A stretch of 64,000 nt of DNA. It comes from JBBWZH01 sp035544115. GTDB lineage: Bacteria; Actinomycetota; Actinomycetes; Mycobacteriales; CADCTP01. The position numbers were made by a program, and so were the translations under genes. Below the pieces are notes generated by a model. It was not told the origin of the DNA and did not search any database. It saw only the letters and a program-made list of their open reading frames with translations. The stretch's first letter is position 1. Each line of letters opens with the position of its first letter. The stretch spans positions 2,046,001 through 2,110,000 of the forward strand of contig OY970235.1 of assembly GCA_963714145.1 (NCBI GenBank), written 5' to 3'. Below are positions 24,947 to 36,021 of the stretch, one piece after another.

Positions 24947-24966
24947 CTGAAACTAATTCATTTCAG
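24947..24966. promoter_or_regulatory. Palindrome upstream of the flavoprotein gene, diverged operator
   Basis: CTGAAACTAATTCATTTCAG is a 20-bp near-palindrome with arms CTGAAA and TTTCAG. It shares the AATTCA core with the other operators, but its spacing differs, so membership in the regulon is less certain. Confidence 0.4.
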
Positions 24967-25190
24967 TATCGCCCGCAATGCCGCCGGGGTCGGCCCGGGC
25001 GCCATCCTGGGTCCGGCCCACCGGCGTCGATCCGTCGGTGCCGGCCGCTACCGTCCAGGCCAGAGCGAGCCGGTTCGCCGGACGCGGGGCAGAGGAGCGG
25101 GACGGCGGCGGCGGGCGGTGTCCGGCGGATCGGCCGGGTCGGGGCGGCCGCCGCGATGGCGGCCGACCCGGGCCCGGCGGGTGTGGGGGA

Positions 25191-25925
25191 GTGGCACGTG
25201 AGCGTGTGTTCGTGACGTTGCTGGTTGCCTCGGCGGCGGCGTTCGGGTTGGCGCTGCTGTCGGCGGTGGCCGGCTTCGGCGGTGGGGTGCTGCTGCTGCC
25301 GGTGTTCACGGCGCTGTTCGGGCTGCGGTTCGCGGTGCCGATGTTGACGGTGACCCAGTTGTCCAGCAACGGCAGCCGGGTCTGGCTCAATCGCCGCGAG
25401 CTGCGCTGGCCACTGGTGGGATGGTTCGCGCTGGGCGCGGTGCCGTTCGCGGTGGCCGGCGCGGTGCTGCTGGCCCACGCCCCGCTGAGCCCGCTCAAGC
25501 GGGTGCTCGGGGTCTTCCTGCTCGGCGTGGTCGGCTGGCGGCGGGTCAACCCGCATCCGGGCAAGCCGGGAGACCGGGCGTTCGCCGGGATCGGCGCGGC
25601 GTCCGGGCTCGGCTCGGCGCTGCTGGGCTCGGTCGGCCCGCTCACCGCGCCGTTCTTCCTCGCCTACGGGCTGACCCGGGCGGCCTACATCGGCACCGAA
25701 GCCGCCGCCGCGCTGACCATGCACCTGACCAAGACCGCCGCGTACGGGGCCGGTGACCTGCTCACCGGCCGGGTCCTGCTCTACGGCGCCGCGCTCACCC
25801 CGGCCACCCTCGCCGGCGCGTGGGTCGGCAGGAAGGTCCTGCGCCGCATCGGCGACCGCCTGTTCGTCCTGCTGGTCGAGGCCGGTCTCGTGGTCGCCGG
25901 GCTGCTGCTCCTGGCCGGCTTCTGA
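25191..25925 (+). CDS. TauE/SafE family membrane exporter/permease
   Basis: A 244-residue membrane protein with about seven hydrophobic segments. The family pattern SAVAGFGGGVLLLPV lies near residue 20, and a second half with IGAASGLGSALLGSVGPLTAPFFL near 125-148. Such proteins move sulfonates, sulfoacetate or other organic anions. The GTG at 25191 follows GGGGGA. It stands alone, and a strong hairpin follows. Substrate unknown. Confidence 0.85.
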   Translation: MARERVFVTLLVASAAAFGLALLSAVAGFGGGVLLLPVFTALFGLRFAVPMLTVTQLSSNGSRVWLNRRELRWPLVGWFALGAVPFAVAGAVLLAHAPLSPLKRVLGVFLLGVVGWRRVNPHPGKPGDRAFAGIGAASGLGSALLGSVGPLTAPFFLAYGLTRAAYIGTEAAAALTMHLTKTAAYGAGDLLTGRVLLYGAALTPATLAGAWVGRKVLRRIGDRLFVLLVEAGLVVAGLLLLAGF

Positions 25926-25932
25926 GCCGGTA

Positions 25933-25962
25933 CCGCCCGCCCGGTCGGCCGGGCGTGGGCGG
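25933..25962. terminator. Hairpin terminator between convergent genes
   Basis: GCCCGG and CCGGGC pair around a TCGG loop (25939-25954), extended by CCGCCC and GGGCGG with a two-base bulge. It lies between the stops of the TauE gene and the minus-strand dehydrogenase and could serve both. Confidence 0.6.
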
Positions 25963-25969
25963 GCCGGGG

Positions 25970-26992
25970 TCAGGGTGTGACCAGGACCTTGATGGATTCG
26001 CGGCGGTCCATGGCCAGGTAGCCGTCGGGTATCTCGTCCAGGCTGAGGGTGTGGTCGAAGACCTTGCCGGGGTCGGCGGTGCCGTCGAGGATCGCGGGTA
26101 GCAGCCGGTCGATGTAGACGCGGACCGGGGCCGGGCCGCCGGTCAGCGTGATGTTGGGGCCGAACAGGCTGGGGAAGCCGACCGGTGCCTCGTCGTACTG
26201 CGGCACACCGACGCGGCTGATCACCCCGCCGACCCGTACCACGCCGACGGCCTGGTCGTAGGCCTCCCGGTAGCCGACCGCTTCCAGGACGGTGTGGGTG
26301 CCGTCGCCGCCGGTCAGCTCGCGCACCCGTTCGATGCCCTCGGCGCCGCGTTCGGCGACGACGTCGGTGGCGCCGAACTCGCGGCCGAGGTCGGCGCGGG
26401 TCTTGTGCCGGCCCATCAGGATGATCCGCTCCGCGCCGAGCTGCTTCGCCGACAGCACCGCGAGCAGTCCGACCGCACCGTCCCCGATCACCGTCACGGT
26501 GGTGTGCGGGCTCACCCGGCCGCGGACCGCCGCGTGGTAGCCGGTGCCGTACACGTCGGCGAGGGTCAGCAGCGACGGCAGCAGGGCCGAGTCCGCGCCG
26601 ACCGGCAGCTTCACCAGCGTGCCCGCCGCCTGCGGCACGCGCACGTACTCGGCCTGGGCGGCGTCGAAGAATCCACCGTGGCGGCAGGAGGTCTGCACAC
26701 CGTCCCGGCAGAAGTCACAGGTGTTGTCCTGGTAGGCGAACGACGCCACCACCAGATCGCCGGTCGCCAGCCCGGTGACGTCCGGGCCGACGTCCACGAC
26801 GGTGCCCAGGAACTCGTGCCCCATCGTCGTGGCCGGCTCGTCCGCCGTCCTGTTGCGGTAGGGATGCAGGTCGGTGCCGCAGACGCAGGTCCGCACCACC
26901 CGCACGATCGCGTCCGTGCGGTCCTGGATCGCCGGGTCGGGCACGGTTCCCACCCGCACGTCCCCGGCGCCGTACATCAACGTGGCTCGCAT
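25970..26992 (-). CDS. Zinc-dependent alcohol dehydrogenase (MDR family)
   Basis: A 340-residue medium-chain dehydrogenase of the threonine dehydrogenase-like group. Catalytic zinc ligands are Cys38 in CVCGTDLH, and His-Glu in GHEF near 59. The structural zinc loop has fewer cysteines than usual (CDFCRDGVQTSC). The Rossmann segment VIGDGAVGLLA is near residue 168. It is transcribed alone and has no palindrome like that of region 1, so it is probably unrelated to that cluster. Confidence 0.9.
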   Translation of the reverse strand: MRATLMYGAGDVRVGTVPDPAIQDRTDAIVRVVRTCVCGTDLHPYRNRTADEPATTMGHEFLGTVVDVGPDVTGLATGDLVVASFAYQDNTCDFCRDGVQTSCRHGGFFDAAQAEYVRVPQAAGTLVKLPVGADSALLPSLLTLADVYGTGYHAAVRGRVSPHTTVTVIGDGAVGLLAVLSAKQLGAERIILMGRHKTRADLGREFGATDVVAERGAEGIERVRELTGGDGTHTVLEAVGYREAYDQAVGVVRVGGVISRVGVPQYDEAPVGFPSLFGPNITLTGGPAPVRVYIDRLLPAILDGTADPGKVFDHTLSLDEIPDGYLAMDRRESIKVLVTP

Positions 26993-27091
26993 GATGGAAT
27001 CCCTTTCCGGATCGGTGTTTCGGTCGAGACCCGGCCGGGCTGCCGGCCGGCCCGGGCACCGCGCTCACCCCCTCCCGCGTGCGGGCTGCGA

Positions 27092-28744
27092 TCAGTAGGC
27101 GCCGCGGCCGCGGAGTACGGCGGTGACGGTGCGGGCGATGAGGGACAGGTCGAGCGTCGGGGACCAGTTCTCGACGTAGTAGAGGTCGAGCCGGACGGAC
27201 TCCGCCCAGGTCAGGTCCGACCGTCCGCTGACCTGCCAGAGTCCGGTCATGCCGGGCTTGACGAACAGGCGGCGGTGCACGTCGTTGCCGTAGGTCGCCA
27301 CCTCGGTGGGCAGCGGCGGCCGCGGGCCGACCATCGACATCGAGCCGCCGAGCACGTTCAGCAGCTGCGGCAGCTCATCGAGGGAGTACCGGCGCAGCAC
27401 CCGGCCCACGCCGGTGACCCGCGGGTCGGCGCGGAGCTTGAACAGGACCTCGTTGGTCTGCTCCTGTCCCTGCGGGTCGACGCGTTCACGGTCCGCGCCC
27501 AGGCGCATCGTGCGCAGCTTGAGGCAGGAGAAGGTGCGGCCGGCCAGGCCGATCCGTTCCTGCCGGTAGAGCGCGGGCCCCGGCGAGTCGAACCGGACCA
27601 GGACCGCCAGCACCAGCAGCACCGGGCCGACCACGAGCAGCAGGAGCACGGCCAGCAGCCGGTCGAGCACGGACTTCAGCAGCAGCCGCGGGCCGCCGAG
27701 CACCGGCGCGTGGACGTGCAGCAGGGACATGCCGCCCAGCGCCTGCAGGGTGATCCGGGGCACCGCGACGTCGCTGAGCGCCGAGGCGACGTAGAGCTCG
27801 ACCGCGGTGCCCTCGAGCTGCCAGGCCAGCCGGCGCAGCGCGTGCCGGCTCAACACGCCTTGCCCGGTCACCACCACGGTGTCGGCCGCGGTCGTGTCCA
27901 GGGCGGTGAGCACTTCGCGTGGGCTGCCGAGCACCGGCACCCCGGCCGCGAGCAGTTCGGCGACCTCGGCGCGGCGGTCGGAGTCGGCGCGGCGGTCGCC
28001 GGCCTGCTGCTCGTAGCTGGCCCGGGTCCGGGATCCGCGCCGGCCGCCGGGCTGCCGGCGATCGGCCTCGGCGTACTGCGGCACGCAGGCACCGGTCACC
28101 CGGAACCCCGTGCCGGGGCTGTGCCCGGCCCGGTCGATCAGGTGCAGGATGTCGCCGACGGTACCGACGGCCAGCACCCGACGGCCGCCGTAGCCGAACC
28201 GGCCGTCCCGACCACCCCGGCCCAGGACACTGCGCATGGTCAGCCGGACCGCCAGCAGCACGGCGGTGCCGACCGGCAGGGTGACCAGCACCGTGCCGCG
28301 GGCGCTCTCGACCCGCCCGAGGTACGCGACGGCCGTGACCACCAGCCCGATCCGCACCGAGGCGTCGAAGACCCTGGACAGTTCCGCGGTGCCGGCCCCG
28401 ACCTGGTGCCGCTTGTACGTGCCCCGGGCCCCGAGTGCCAGCAGCCAGGCCGGCACCAGCGCAACCGTGAGCGCCGGCGCCGGGCCGGTCAGCAGACCGA
28501 GGCTGGCGGCGAGCAGCAGCGCGCCGAGGTCCGCACCGACCAGGACCGCGCGGTTGTGCCAGTCGCGCCGCCGCGCCAGCCGGGCGCCGGCCGTCCGGGA
28601 CAGCGCCGACCGCACATCCGCCAGCGCCGACTCCCGCCCGGCCGCCCGGTCCTGCTGCGTCCCCGTCCCGCGCCGGCTGCCGCCGGCCACGGTGGCGGAC
28701 CCCGCTCGGGAGGGCGGTACGTACGGTCGAGCAAGCCCCGGCAT
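27092..28744 (-). CDS. Polyprenyl glycosylphosphotransferase (exopolysaccharide sugar transferase)
   Basis: A 550-residue membrane enzyme that transfers a sugar phosphate to undecaprenyl phosphate, the first step of exopolysaccharide synthesis. The N-terminal half has four to five membrane segments and a CoA-binding-like domain. The C-terminal catalytic domain (about 365-550) shows VGPRPPLPTEV, FVKPGMTGLWQVSGRSDL and LDLYYVENWS. No other polysaccharide genes adjoin it. The N-terminal 65 residues are cytosolic and basic. Confidence 0.92.
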   Translation of the reverse strand: MPGLARPYVPPSRAGSATVAGGSRRGTGTQQDRAAGRESALADVRSALSRTAGARLARRRDWHNRAVLVGADLGALLLAASLGLLTGPAPALTVALVPAWLLALGARGTYKRHQVGAGTAELSRVFDASVRIGLVVTAVAYLGRVESARGTVLVTLPVGTAVLLAVRLTMRSVLGRGGRDGRFGYGGRRVLAVGTVGDILHLIDRAGHSPGTGFRVTGACVPQYAEADRRQPGGRRGSRTRASYEQQAGDRRADSDRRAEVAELLAAGVPVLGSPREVLTALDTTAADTVVVTGQGVLSRHALRRLAWQLEGTAVELYVASALSDVAVPRITLQALGGMSLLHVHAPVLGGPRLLLKSVLDRLLAVLLLLVVGPVLLVLAVLVRFDSPGPALYRQERIGLAGRTFSCLKLRTMRLGADRERVDPQGQEQTNEVLFKLRADPRVTGVGRVLRRYSLDELPQLLNVLGGSMSMVGPRPPLPTEVATYGNDVHRRLFVKPGMTGLWQVSGRSDLTWAESVRLDLYYVENWSPTLDLSLIARTVTAVLRGRGAY

Positions 28745-29053
28745 GTCCGAACCCCCGTCACCCCGGCACCGGCGCGCCGAAGACCGTCACCCTCGTTACC
28801 GAGTACGCACGACACACTACCAAGAGTGACTGATGTCGGTCGTGCCGGCGGATCGTCCGGGCCCGGACCAGCCCCGGTCGCACCGGGATCGGCCGGAACA
28901 ATGTCGCCACCGAATCGTTTCTTCGCCGCCCTGAAAGCCTGCGCAGACCACCAATGCCGCACCACGGCCGGCCACTGCTAAAGTCGCGGTGGCTTCGGCC
29001 GTCGCCCTGTCCGCGGCGGCGACGACTCAATTCGGATAACAGGAGAAGCAGGA
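28745..29053. other. Divergent intergenic region
   Basis: About 310 bp between the sugar transferase and the reductase gene. It is less GC-rich near 28785-28840. The only clear signal is the purine-rich ribosome site AACAGGAGAAGCAGG before the ATG at 29054. I see no gene or repeat in it. Confidence 0.5.
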
Positions 29054-29704
29054 ATGCGGATCGGTGTACTCGGCACCGGCACGGTCGGTCACGCGGTCGG
29101 TACCAGGCTGGTCGACCTCGGCCACGAGGTCCGGATGGGATCCCGCACGGCGGCGAACCCGGCCGCTGTGGCCTGGGCGCAGAAGGCCGGTAGCAGCGCA
29201 AGCTTCGGCACATTTCGGGACGCTGCCGAGTTCGGCGAGGTCCTGGTCAACTGCACGGTCGGTGCGCACAGCGTCGAGGTCCTCACCGCCGCCGGAGTCG
29301 AGCACACCGCGGGCAAGCTGCTCATCGACATCAGTAATCCGATCGACCTGGGCGAGCTCCCCTCGTTTGCGCTGCTGGTCTGCAATACGGACAGCCTCGG
29401 TGAACGTATCCAGCTGATGTTCCCGGCCGTTCGGGTGGTCAAGGCGCTCAATACGATTAACGCGGATGTGATGGTTCAGCCGGAGTTGCTGCCCGGTGAC
29501 CACGTCGTGTTCATCTGCGGCAACGACCCGGCCGCCAAGGTGCAGACCGCCGAACTGCTCGGCGAGTTCGGGTGGCCCGCCGAGCGGGTCGTCGATCTCG
29601 GCGACATCTCCGCGGCCCGGGCGACCGAGATGTACCTGACGCTCTGGGTCCGGCTCTACGGTGTCCTCGGCACCGCCCACTTCAACGTCGCCATCAGCCG
29701 CTGA
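29054..29704 (+). CDS. NADPH-dependent F420 reductase-like/NADP-binding protein
   Basis: A 216-residue Rossmann protein beginning MRIGVLGTGTVGHAVGTRL, the pattern of F420H2:NADP oxidoreductases and related reductases. The segment MGSRTAANP (residues 33-41) suggests NADP binding through an Arg after Ser. Further family segments are LIDISNPIDL and VVKALNTINADVM. It may pass hydride between NADP and F420 or reduce another cofactor. It stands alone, upstream of a TetR gene. Confidence 0.82.
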   Translation: MRIGVLGTGTVGHAVGTRLVDLGHEVRMGSRTAANPAAVAWAQKAGSSASFGTFRDAAEFGEVLVNCTVGAHSVEVLTAAGVEHTAGKLLIDISNPIDLGELPSFALLVCNTDSLGERIQLMFPAVRVVKALNTINADVMVQPELLPGDHVVFICGNDPAAKVQTAELLGEFGWPAERVVDLGDISAARATEMYLTLWVRLYGVLGTAHFNVAISR

Positions 29705-29876
29705 TCCGGGCCAGGTAGGGCCGCAATCTGAGCCGGGCGTGCGCCGGCCGGCCGGTAGCGCATCGCTCATCCCCTTGATCACATTTCGATGGTGTTCGAC
29801 GGTAACCTGGCGGCGCAGGGTGCCCGATCGGGACAGGACTGACTGGTCTATCTACCGCGCGTTGAGGGGTAGCAGC

Positions 29877-30473
29877 ATGGAAAACGACGCGGCATCGGCT
29901 GCCGCGGCGCCCGCCAGGGAGCGGATTCTCGCCACTGCCAGCCGGCTGTTCCACCGGGACGGGTACCGGGCGGTCGGCGTCGACACGATCATCGAGCAGT
30001 CGGGCGTGGCCAAGATGACGCTCTACCGGCACTTCCCGTCCAAGGATGAGCTGATCGTCGCCCATCTCGAGCGGGCGAACGACGGTTTCTGGGAGTGGTT
30101 CGATTCCGCGGTCGCCGGGTCGGCGCCGGCCCGGGACCGGCTGGTCGCGGTGTTCGACGCGATCCAGCGGCTGGCAACCCACACCAGCTGCCTGGGTTGC
30201 ACCTTCCAGGAGGTCGCCGCCGAGTTCCCCGACCCGGGCCACCCGGCGCACGAGGTTGCCCGCGAGCACAAGCGGGCCGTGCTGGCCCGGCTGTGCCAGC
30301 TCGCCGAGGAGGCGGCCGCGCCGGACCCGAAGCTGCTGGCCGAGCAGCTCATCCTGATCATGGATGGCGCCTTCGCGGCGGCCCGCATGTTCGGCGCGCA
30401 GAGCCCGGCCGGCTCGTCCGCCGGCGCGGCCCGCGTCCTGGTCGACAGCGCGCTCCCGGCCGGCCCGGGCTAG
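29877..30473 (+). CDS. TetR family transcriptional regulator
   Basis: A 198-residue regulator with a clear N-terminal helix-turn-helix (ILATASRLFHRDGYRAVGVDTIIEQSGVAKMTLYRHFPSK, about 17-56). The C-terminal region with CLGCTFQEVAAEFPDPGHPAH resembles the TetR_C subgroup found with oxidoreductases. It could control the upstream reductase gene. The ATG at 29877 follows GAGGGG. Confidence 0.9.
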   Translation: MENDAASAAAAPARERILATASRLFHRDGYRAVGVDTIIEQSGVAKMTLYRHFPSKDELIVAHLERANDGFWEWFDSAVAGSAPARDRLVAVFDAIQRLATHTSCLGCTFQEVAAEFPDPGHPAHEVAREHKRAVLARLCQLAEEAAAPDPKLLAEQLILIMDGAFAAARMFGAQSPAGSSAGAARVLVDSALPAGPG

Positions 30474-30498
30474 CTGTTCCGCCTCCGCGGGCGCCGGC

Positions 30499-30909
30499 TC
30501 AGCTCCGCTCCTGGATGCGGATCAGGTTGCCGGCGGGATCGCGGAAGGCGCAGTCGCGGACGCCGTACGGCTGCTCGGTCGGCTCCTGGACGACCTCGGC
30601 TCCGCCGGCCTGCACCTTGTCGAAGGTGCCGTCGAGGTCGGCGGTGGCCAGCAGGATCCAGCCGTAGGTGCCCTTGGCCATCATCTCGACGATGGTGCGG
30701 CGCTCGTCGGCGGTGACGCCAGGGTCGGCGACCGGTGGCGCCAGCAGGATGGACGTGCCGGGCTGGTCGGTCGATCCGACCGTGATCCAGCGCATCTTGC
30801 CGGCTCCGACATCGGTGCGGACCTCGAAGCCGAGGGTGTCGCGGTAGAAGGCCAGGGATGCCTCCGGGTCGTCGTGCGGGAGGACGGTGGTGAAAATGGT
30901 GAGGTCCAT
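30499..30909 (-). CDS. VOC family protein (glyoxalase-like)
   Basis: A 136-residue vicinal-oxygen-chelate protein (paired beta-alpha-beta-beta-beta modules: TIFTTVLPHDDPEASLAFYRDTLGFEV and the C-terminal DCAFRDPAGNLIRI). The ATG at 30909 lies seven bases after the -10 TAGCGT, so the transcript is probably leaderless. A GTG at 30918 would overlap that -10. Its upstream region is nearly the same as that of the VOC gene at 34081. Function unknown; these proteins can bind drugs or act on thiol adducts. Confidence 0.85.
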   Translation of the reverse strand: MDLTIFTTVLPHDDPEASLAFYRDTLGFEVRTDVGAGKMRWITVGSTDQPGTSILLAPPVADPGVTADERRTIVEMMAKGTYGWILLATADLDGTFDKVQAGGAEVVQEPTEQPYGVRDCAFRDPAGNLIRIQERS

Positions 30910-30915
30910 GGCGGT

Positions 30916-30969
30916 CACGCTAGGTGCGGCCGGGGCCCGGCGCTTCTCGATTCCTGATCGGTCTGGTCA
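30916..30969 (-). promoter_or_regulatory. Twin promoter block A (leaderless VOC gene)
   Basis: On the plus strand two blocks, CACGCTAGGTGCGGC (30916-30930) and CGCTTCTCGATTCCTGATCG (from 30941), recur at 34088 and 34114 in front of the other VOC gene, with spacing 25 versus 26 bp. On the minus strand the first block contains the -10 TAGCGT seven bases from the ATG. Confidence 0.65.
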
Positions 30970-31005
30970 TCTGTTCCGCCCCCGGCCGGGCCGCATCCCC
31001 GAGGG

Positions 31006-33396
<2,391 letters not shown>

Positions 33397-33691
33397 CGTG
33401 TCTCCATCTGTGAGGCGGGGCCGCCCGTTCGCGGTCTCCGTCGGCGTCGCCTGGCGCGGTCGGTACGTCCGGTCTGCTTCGTCGCCGCGGTAGCGGCAAC
33501 TGTCGACGGGAGTGGTGTAACGCCCGCCCGGCTGACGCTAGTCCAGCGGCCCGGCGGGGCCGGCGCAGGCGGTCGAAGCCGGTCGGCGCTGGCCCGCAGC
33601 GATGCCCCCGCTCTGGCGGCAGCGCGGCACCGGCCACCCGGCCGATGCCGGGCGTCGCGACGACGCCGGGCGCGGGAGCGGGGGCCGGCTG
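33397..33691. other. Intergenic region upstream of the UvrA-like gene
   Basis: About 295 bp between the UvrA-like start and the end of the second VOC gene. ACGCTA at 33535-33540 reads TAGCGT on the minus strand and may be a -10, about 140 bases before the gene. The distal block shared by the VOC promoters is absent. No ORF is convincing. Confidence 0.4.
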
Positions 33692-34081
33692 TCACCGGTC
33701 CTGAAGCAGCCCGAGGACGTTGCCGTCGGGGTCGAGCACGGTGGCCACCAGGCGGCCGCCACCGACGTCGTGCGCGGGCTCCTGCACGGTGGCACCAGCG
33801 GCGGTCACCTCGGCCAGCTTCGCCTCGATGTCCGGCACGTGCCAGTAGGCCACCGGCGAGGTCATGCCCTGCGGCCCGCCGCCCGGCACCAGCCCGATGT
33901 GCTGGCCCTCGGTCTCGAAGCCGACGTAGTAGGACTCGTCGGTCTGCGGCCGGACGCCGAGCAGGGCGGCGTACACCTCCTTGGCCTTCGCCAGGTCGGC
34001 AACGGGATGCAGCACGGTCTTGATCCCCTTGGTGGACGAGCCGGTCACGGTCACTCCTGAAGTCGTGGTGGTGATGTCCAT
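33692..34081 (-). CDS. VOC family protein (glyoxalase-like)
   Basis: A 129-residue VOC protein beginning MDITTTTSGV. It has one beta-alpha-beta-beta-beta pair (VLHPVADLAKAKEVYAALLGV and the C-terminal VATVLDPDGNVLGLLQD). The ATG at 34081 lies seven bases after TAGCGT, so the transcript is likely leaderless. The promoter block matches that of the VOC gene at 30909, which indicates shared control around the UvrA-like gene. Confidence 0.85.
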   Translation of the reverse strand: MDITTTTSGVTVTGSSTKGIKTVLHPVADLAKAKEVYAALLGVRPQTDESYYVGFETEGQHIGLVPGGGPQGMTSPVAYWHVPDIEAKLAEVTAAGATVQEPAHDVGGGRLVATVLDPDGNVLGLLQDR

Positions 34082-34087
34082 GCCGGC

Positions 34088-34142
34088 CACGCTAGGTGCG
34101 GCTCGACCGCCAACGCTTCTCGATTCCTGACCGGTCTGGCCA
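34088..34142 (-). promoter_or_regulatory. Twin promoter block B (leaderless VOC gene)
   Basis: CACGCTAGGTGCGGC (34088-34102) and CGCTTCTCGATTCCTGACCG (from 34114) repeat block A. The intervening 11 bp are unrelated, so the conserved parts are likely functional rather than a recent duplication. Confidence 0.65.
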
Positions 34143-34164
34143 CCCGCACCGCTCGGGGAAGCCG

Positions 34165-34190
34165 CCCCGGCGGTCGCCGAGCCGCCGGGG
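34165..34190. terminator. Hairpin terminator
   Basis: CCCCGGCGG (34165-34173) and CCGCCGGGG (34182-34190) form a 9-bp stem with an 8-base loop. It lies 15 bases past the stop of the minus-strand frameshifted gene. Confidence 0.6.
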
Positions 34191-34204
34191 TGGCCCCGCT
34201 TCGC

Positions 34205-34628
34205 TCAGCCGAGGGCGCCGGCTACCCGCTGCGCGCTGTTCAGGTTCACCCGGACGACGTCGAACTGCCAGGACGACCCGTCGCTGAAGGCAATCTCCAG
34301 CACCGCGCCGATCCTGCCCTTGTTGATCACGGCTGAGCGGACCGCCGATCGCGGCGCGGACACGACGATCTCGTCGGTCGGCTTCGGCTTGAACGCGCCA
34401 CGCTTGCCGCGGAAGAGCACCAACTGCGCCGGGTACACCGCGAGGTACCCCGAGCTGGCCCTTCTGCAGCGGCGTGGCGCCCTGGCCGCCAGCCGGCCCG
34501 GCGGCGGACCCGATGACGTTGCCGACGAGACCGCCGACCTGCCCACCGGCGACCCCGCCGACAACGGACCGCATCATCCCTCTCGGCTCGACGAACGATG
34601 CGGCGATGGCCTGATTCGGATCTGACAT
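34205..34628 (-). pseudogene. Frameshifted glycine-zipper/PH-like membrane protein
   Basis: The N-terminal part (from 34628, MSDPNQAIAASFVEPRG, then a Gly-rich membrane hairpin VGGVAGGQVGGLVGNVIG) and the C-terminal part (YLAVYPAQLVLFRGK through VNLNSAQRVAGALG, stop 34205) are in different frames. The shift falls at about 34448-34462. Joined, they would give a protein of about 140 residues with a glycine-zipper segment and a PH-like beta domain. Both halves look well conserved, so this is either a recent mutation or a base error. Function unknown. Confidence 0.65.
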
Positions 34629-34737
34629 GACGCCCCCCCACGGATGTGATGACCGATCTACGTTGCCATGCCAGCGGGGGAGAAGTGTCCACTTTGGTCA
34701 AGTGCGGATAGACCCGAGCCGGATCAGCCGGCACCGG

Positions 34738-35286
34738 CTACTCGCAGGCGATGCCGTCTCCGTCGCGGTCGAGCCCGGCCCGGTATCCGGGGTCGCCCCG
34801 GTACAGCGGTGCGGCGCCGGCGGCCCGGGCTGCCGCGCAGTTCGGGTAGTAGGCCGCGGCGGGCGGTGGCGGTGGCGGTGGCGCGTGGGTTGTCGTGGGC
34901 CGGGTCGGTGCGGTGGACCGCGGCGCTGGGGTCGTGCGTGGTGGCTGGGGTGCTCTGGTGCTGGTCGGCGGCGGCGCGGTCACGGTGACGGTCGTGGTGA
35001 CGGCCGGCGCGGTCACGGTCTGGGTGACCGTCTCGGTGATCGTGACCGCCGGGGCGGGCTGGGCGGCCGGCGCCGGGGCGGGAGTGGCGGCTGCTGCCGG
35101 TGCTCCGACGATGGTCAGCGCGCCCAGGGTGATCAGGGCCGCGCGGACTGCCCGGCGTTGCCGGGAATTGCGTTGCGGGCCGAGGAACACCCGGCCGAAT
35201 GCGATGGTGAAGCGGTCGGGTGCCGGTGTGCTCGGCGGCGGGATGTATGTGGTGTAGTCGGGCGTCGGCCCGTGTTCGTACGTCAT
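34738..35286 (-). CDS. Excalibur calcium-binding domain protein
   Basis: A 182-residue membrane-anchored protein. A basic cytosolic segment is followed by one membrane segment (AALITLGALTIVGAPAAAA, about residues 50-68), a Thr/Pro-rich extracellular linker and a C-terminal Excalibur domain (YYPNCAAARAAG through DRDGDGIACE). The DxDxDG loop should bind calcium. The ATG at 35286 follows GGGGGATCCA. Likely cell-surface role. Confidence 0.88.
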   Translation of the reverse strand: MTYEHGPTPDYTTYIPPPSTPAPDRFTIAFGRVFLGPQRNSRQRRAVRAALITLGALTIVGAPAAAATPAPAPAAQPAPAVTITETVTQTVTAPAVTTTVTVTAPPPTSTRAPQPPRTTPAPRSTAPTRPTTTHAPPPPPPPAAAYYPNCAAARAAGAAPLYRGDPGYRAGLDRDGDGIACE

Positions 35287-35510
35287 TGGATCCCCCGGTC
35301 GTATGTCATATAAGGCGTCGCGGACCGCGCCGGTAAACCCCGGCGCTTGTCTCAGCGTTGGCACAGCCTAGGTGCGCGGGAACCATGGCGGGTCAGTTTC
35401 CGAAATGTCGTCCCGGTCGCCATTCCCGGTCTCTGCCGGTCCGAATTCCCGGTATTCGCGGCCGGCCCATTCCCGGTCTTCCGAGAGTTCGGGCCGGTGC
35501 GCCGGGCGGG

Positions 35511-35948
35511 TCAGCGGGGCGGGCGCGCGATGAGCGTCGACCCCGGCCCGGGCCGGCCGGACAGGCTCACGACGAGGTCGGTCGTGGTGTCCACGCGGGT
35601 GCCGTCGAGTTGGACGACGCTGGTCGTCGGCCCGTAGTCGGCGGTGCAGGCCCCGCTGTGCGGGTCGGCGACGGTGACGTGGACCTCGTGCCGGCTGACC
35701 ACGTCGACGGCGACCGGCAGCGTCGGACAGGATCCGCTGCCCCAGAACGTAAGCGCGAGCCGATCACCGGGCTGCAGGACCGCGACCGCGTCGGGCATCG
35801 TCGGCAGGGTCGGTGGCCGCACCCCGGACGGCAGGCCGTGGTAGGTCGTGACCGCGACGGTTTTCGGCTCGCCTGGCCCGGATTCGCAGCCGGCCAGTGG
35901 CAGGCAGAGCGCGGCGGCGAGCAACCCGGTCAGCGGCAGAGCACCCAT
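35511..35948 (-). CDS. Secreted lipoprotein of unknown function
   Basis: A 145-residue protein with a lipoprotein signal (MGALPLTGLLAAALCLPLAGC, lipobox LAGC, Cys21). The mature part is beta-rich with two cysteines in CPTLPV and SGACTAD that may form a disulfide. It lies downstream of a second small lipoprotein gene on the same strand, but the stop of that gene at 36022 leaves a gap of 73 bp. No known domain recognised. Confidence 0.75.
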   Translation of the reverse strand: MGALPLTGLLAAALCLPLAGCESGPGEPKTVAVTTYHGLPSGVRPPTLPTMPDAVAVLQPGDRLALTFWGSGSCPTLPVAVDVVSRHEVHVTVADPHSGACTADYGPTTSVVQLDGTRVDTTTDLVVSLSGRPGPGSTLIARPPR

Positions 35949-36021
35949 GCCGGCTCCGACTCGCCCGGCGCGGCCCTCGTTCCACCCGTCGGCTGATCGG
36001 CTGCGGGTGCTCAGCCGGGCC

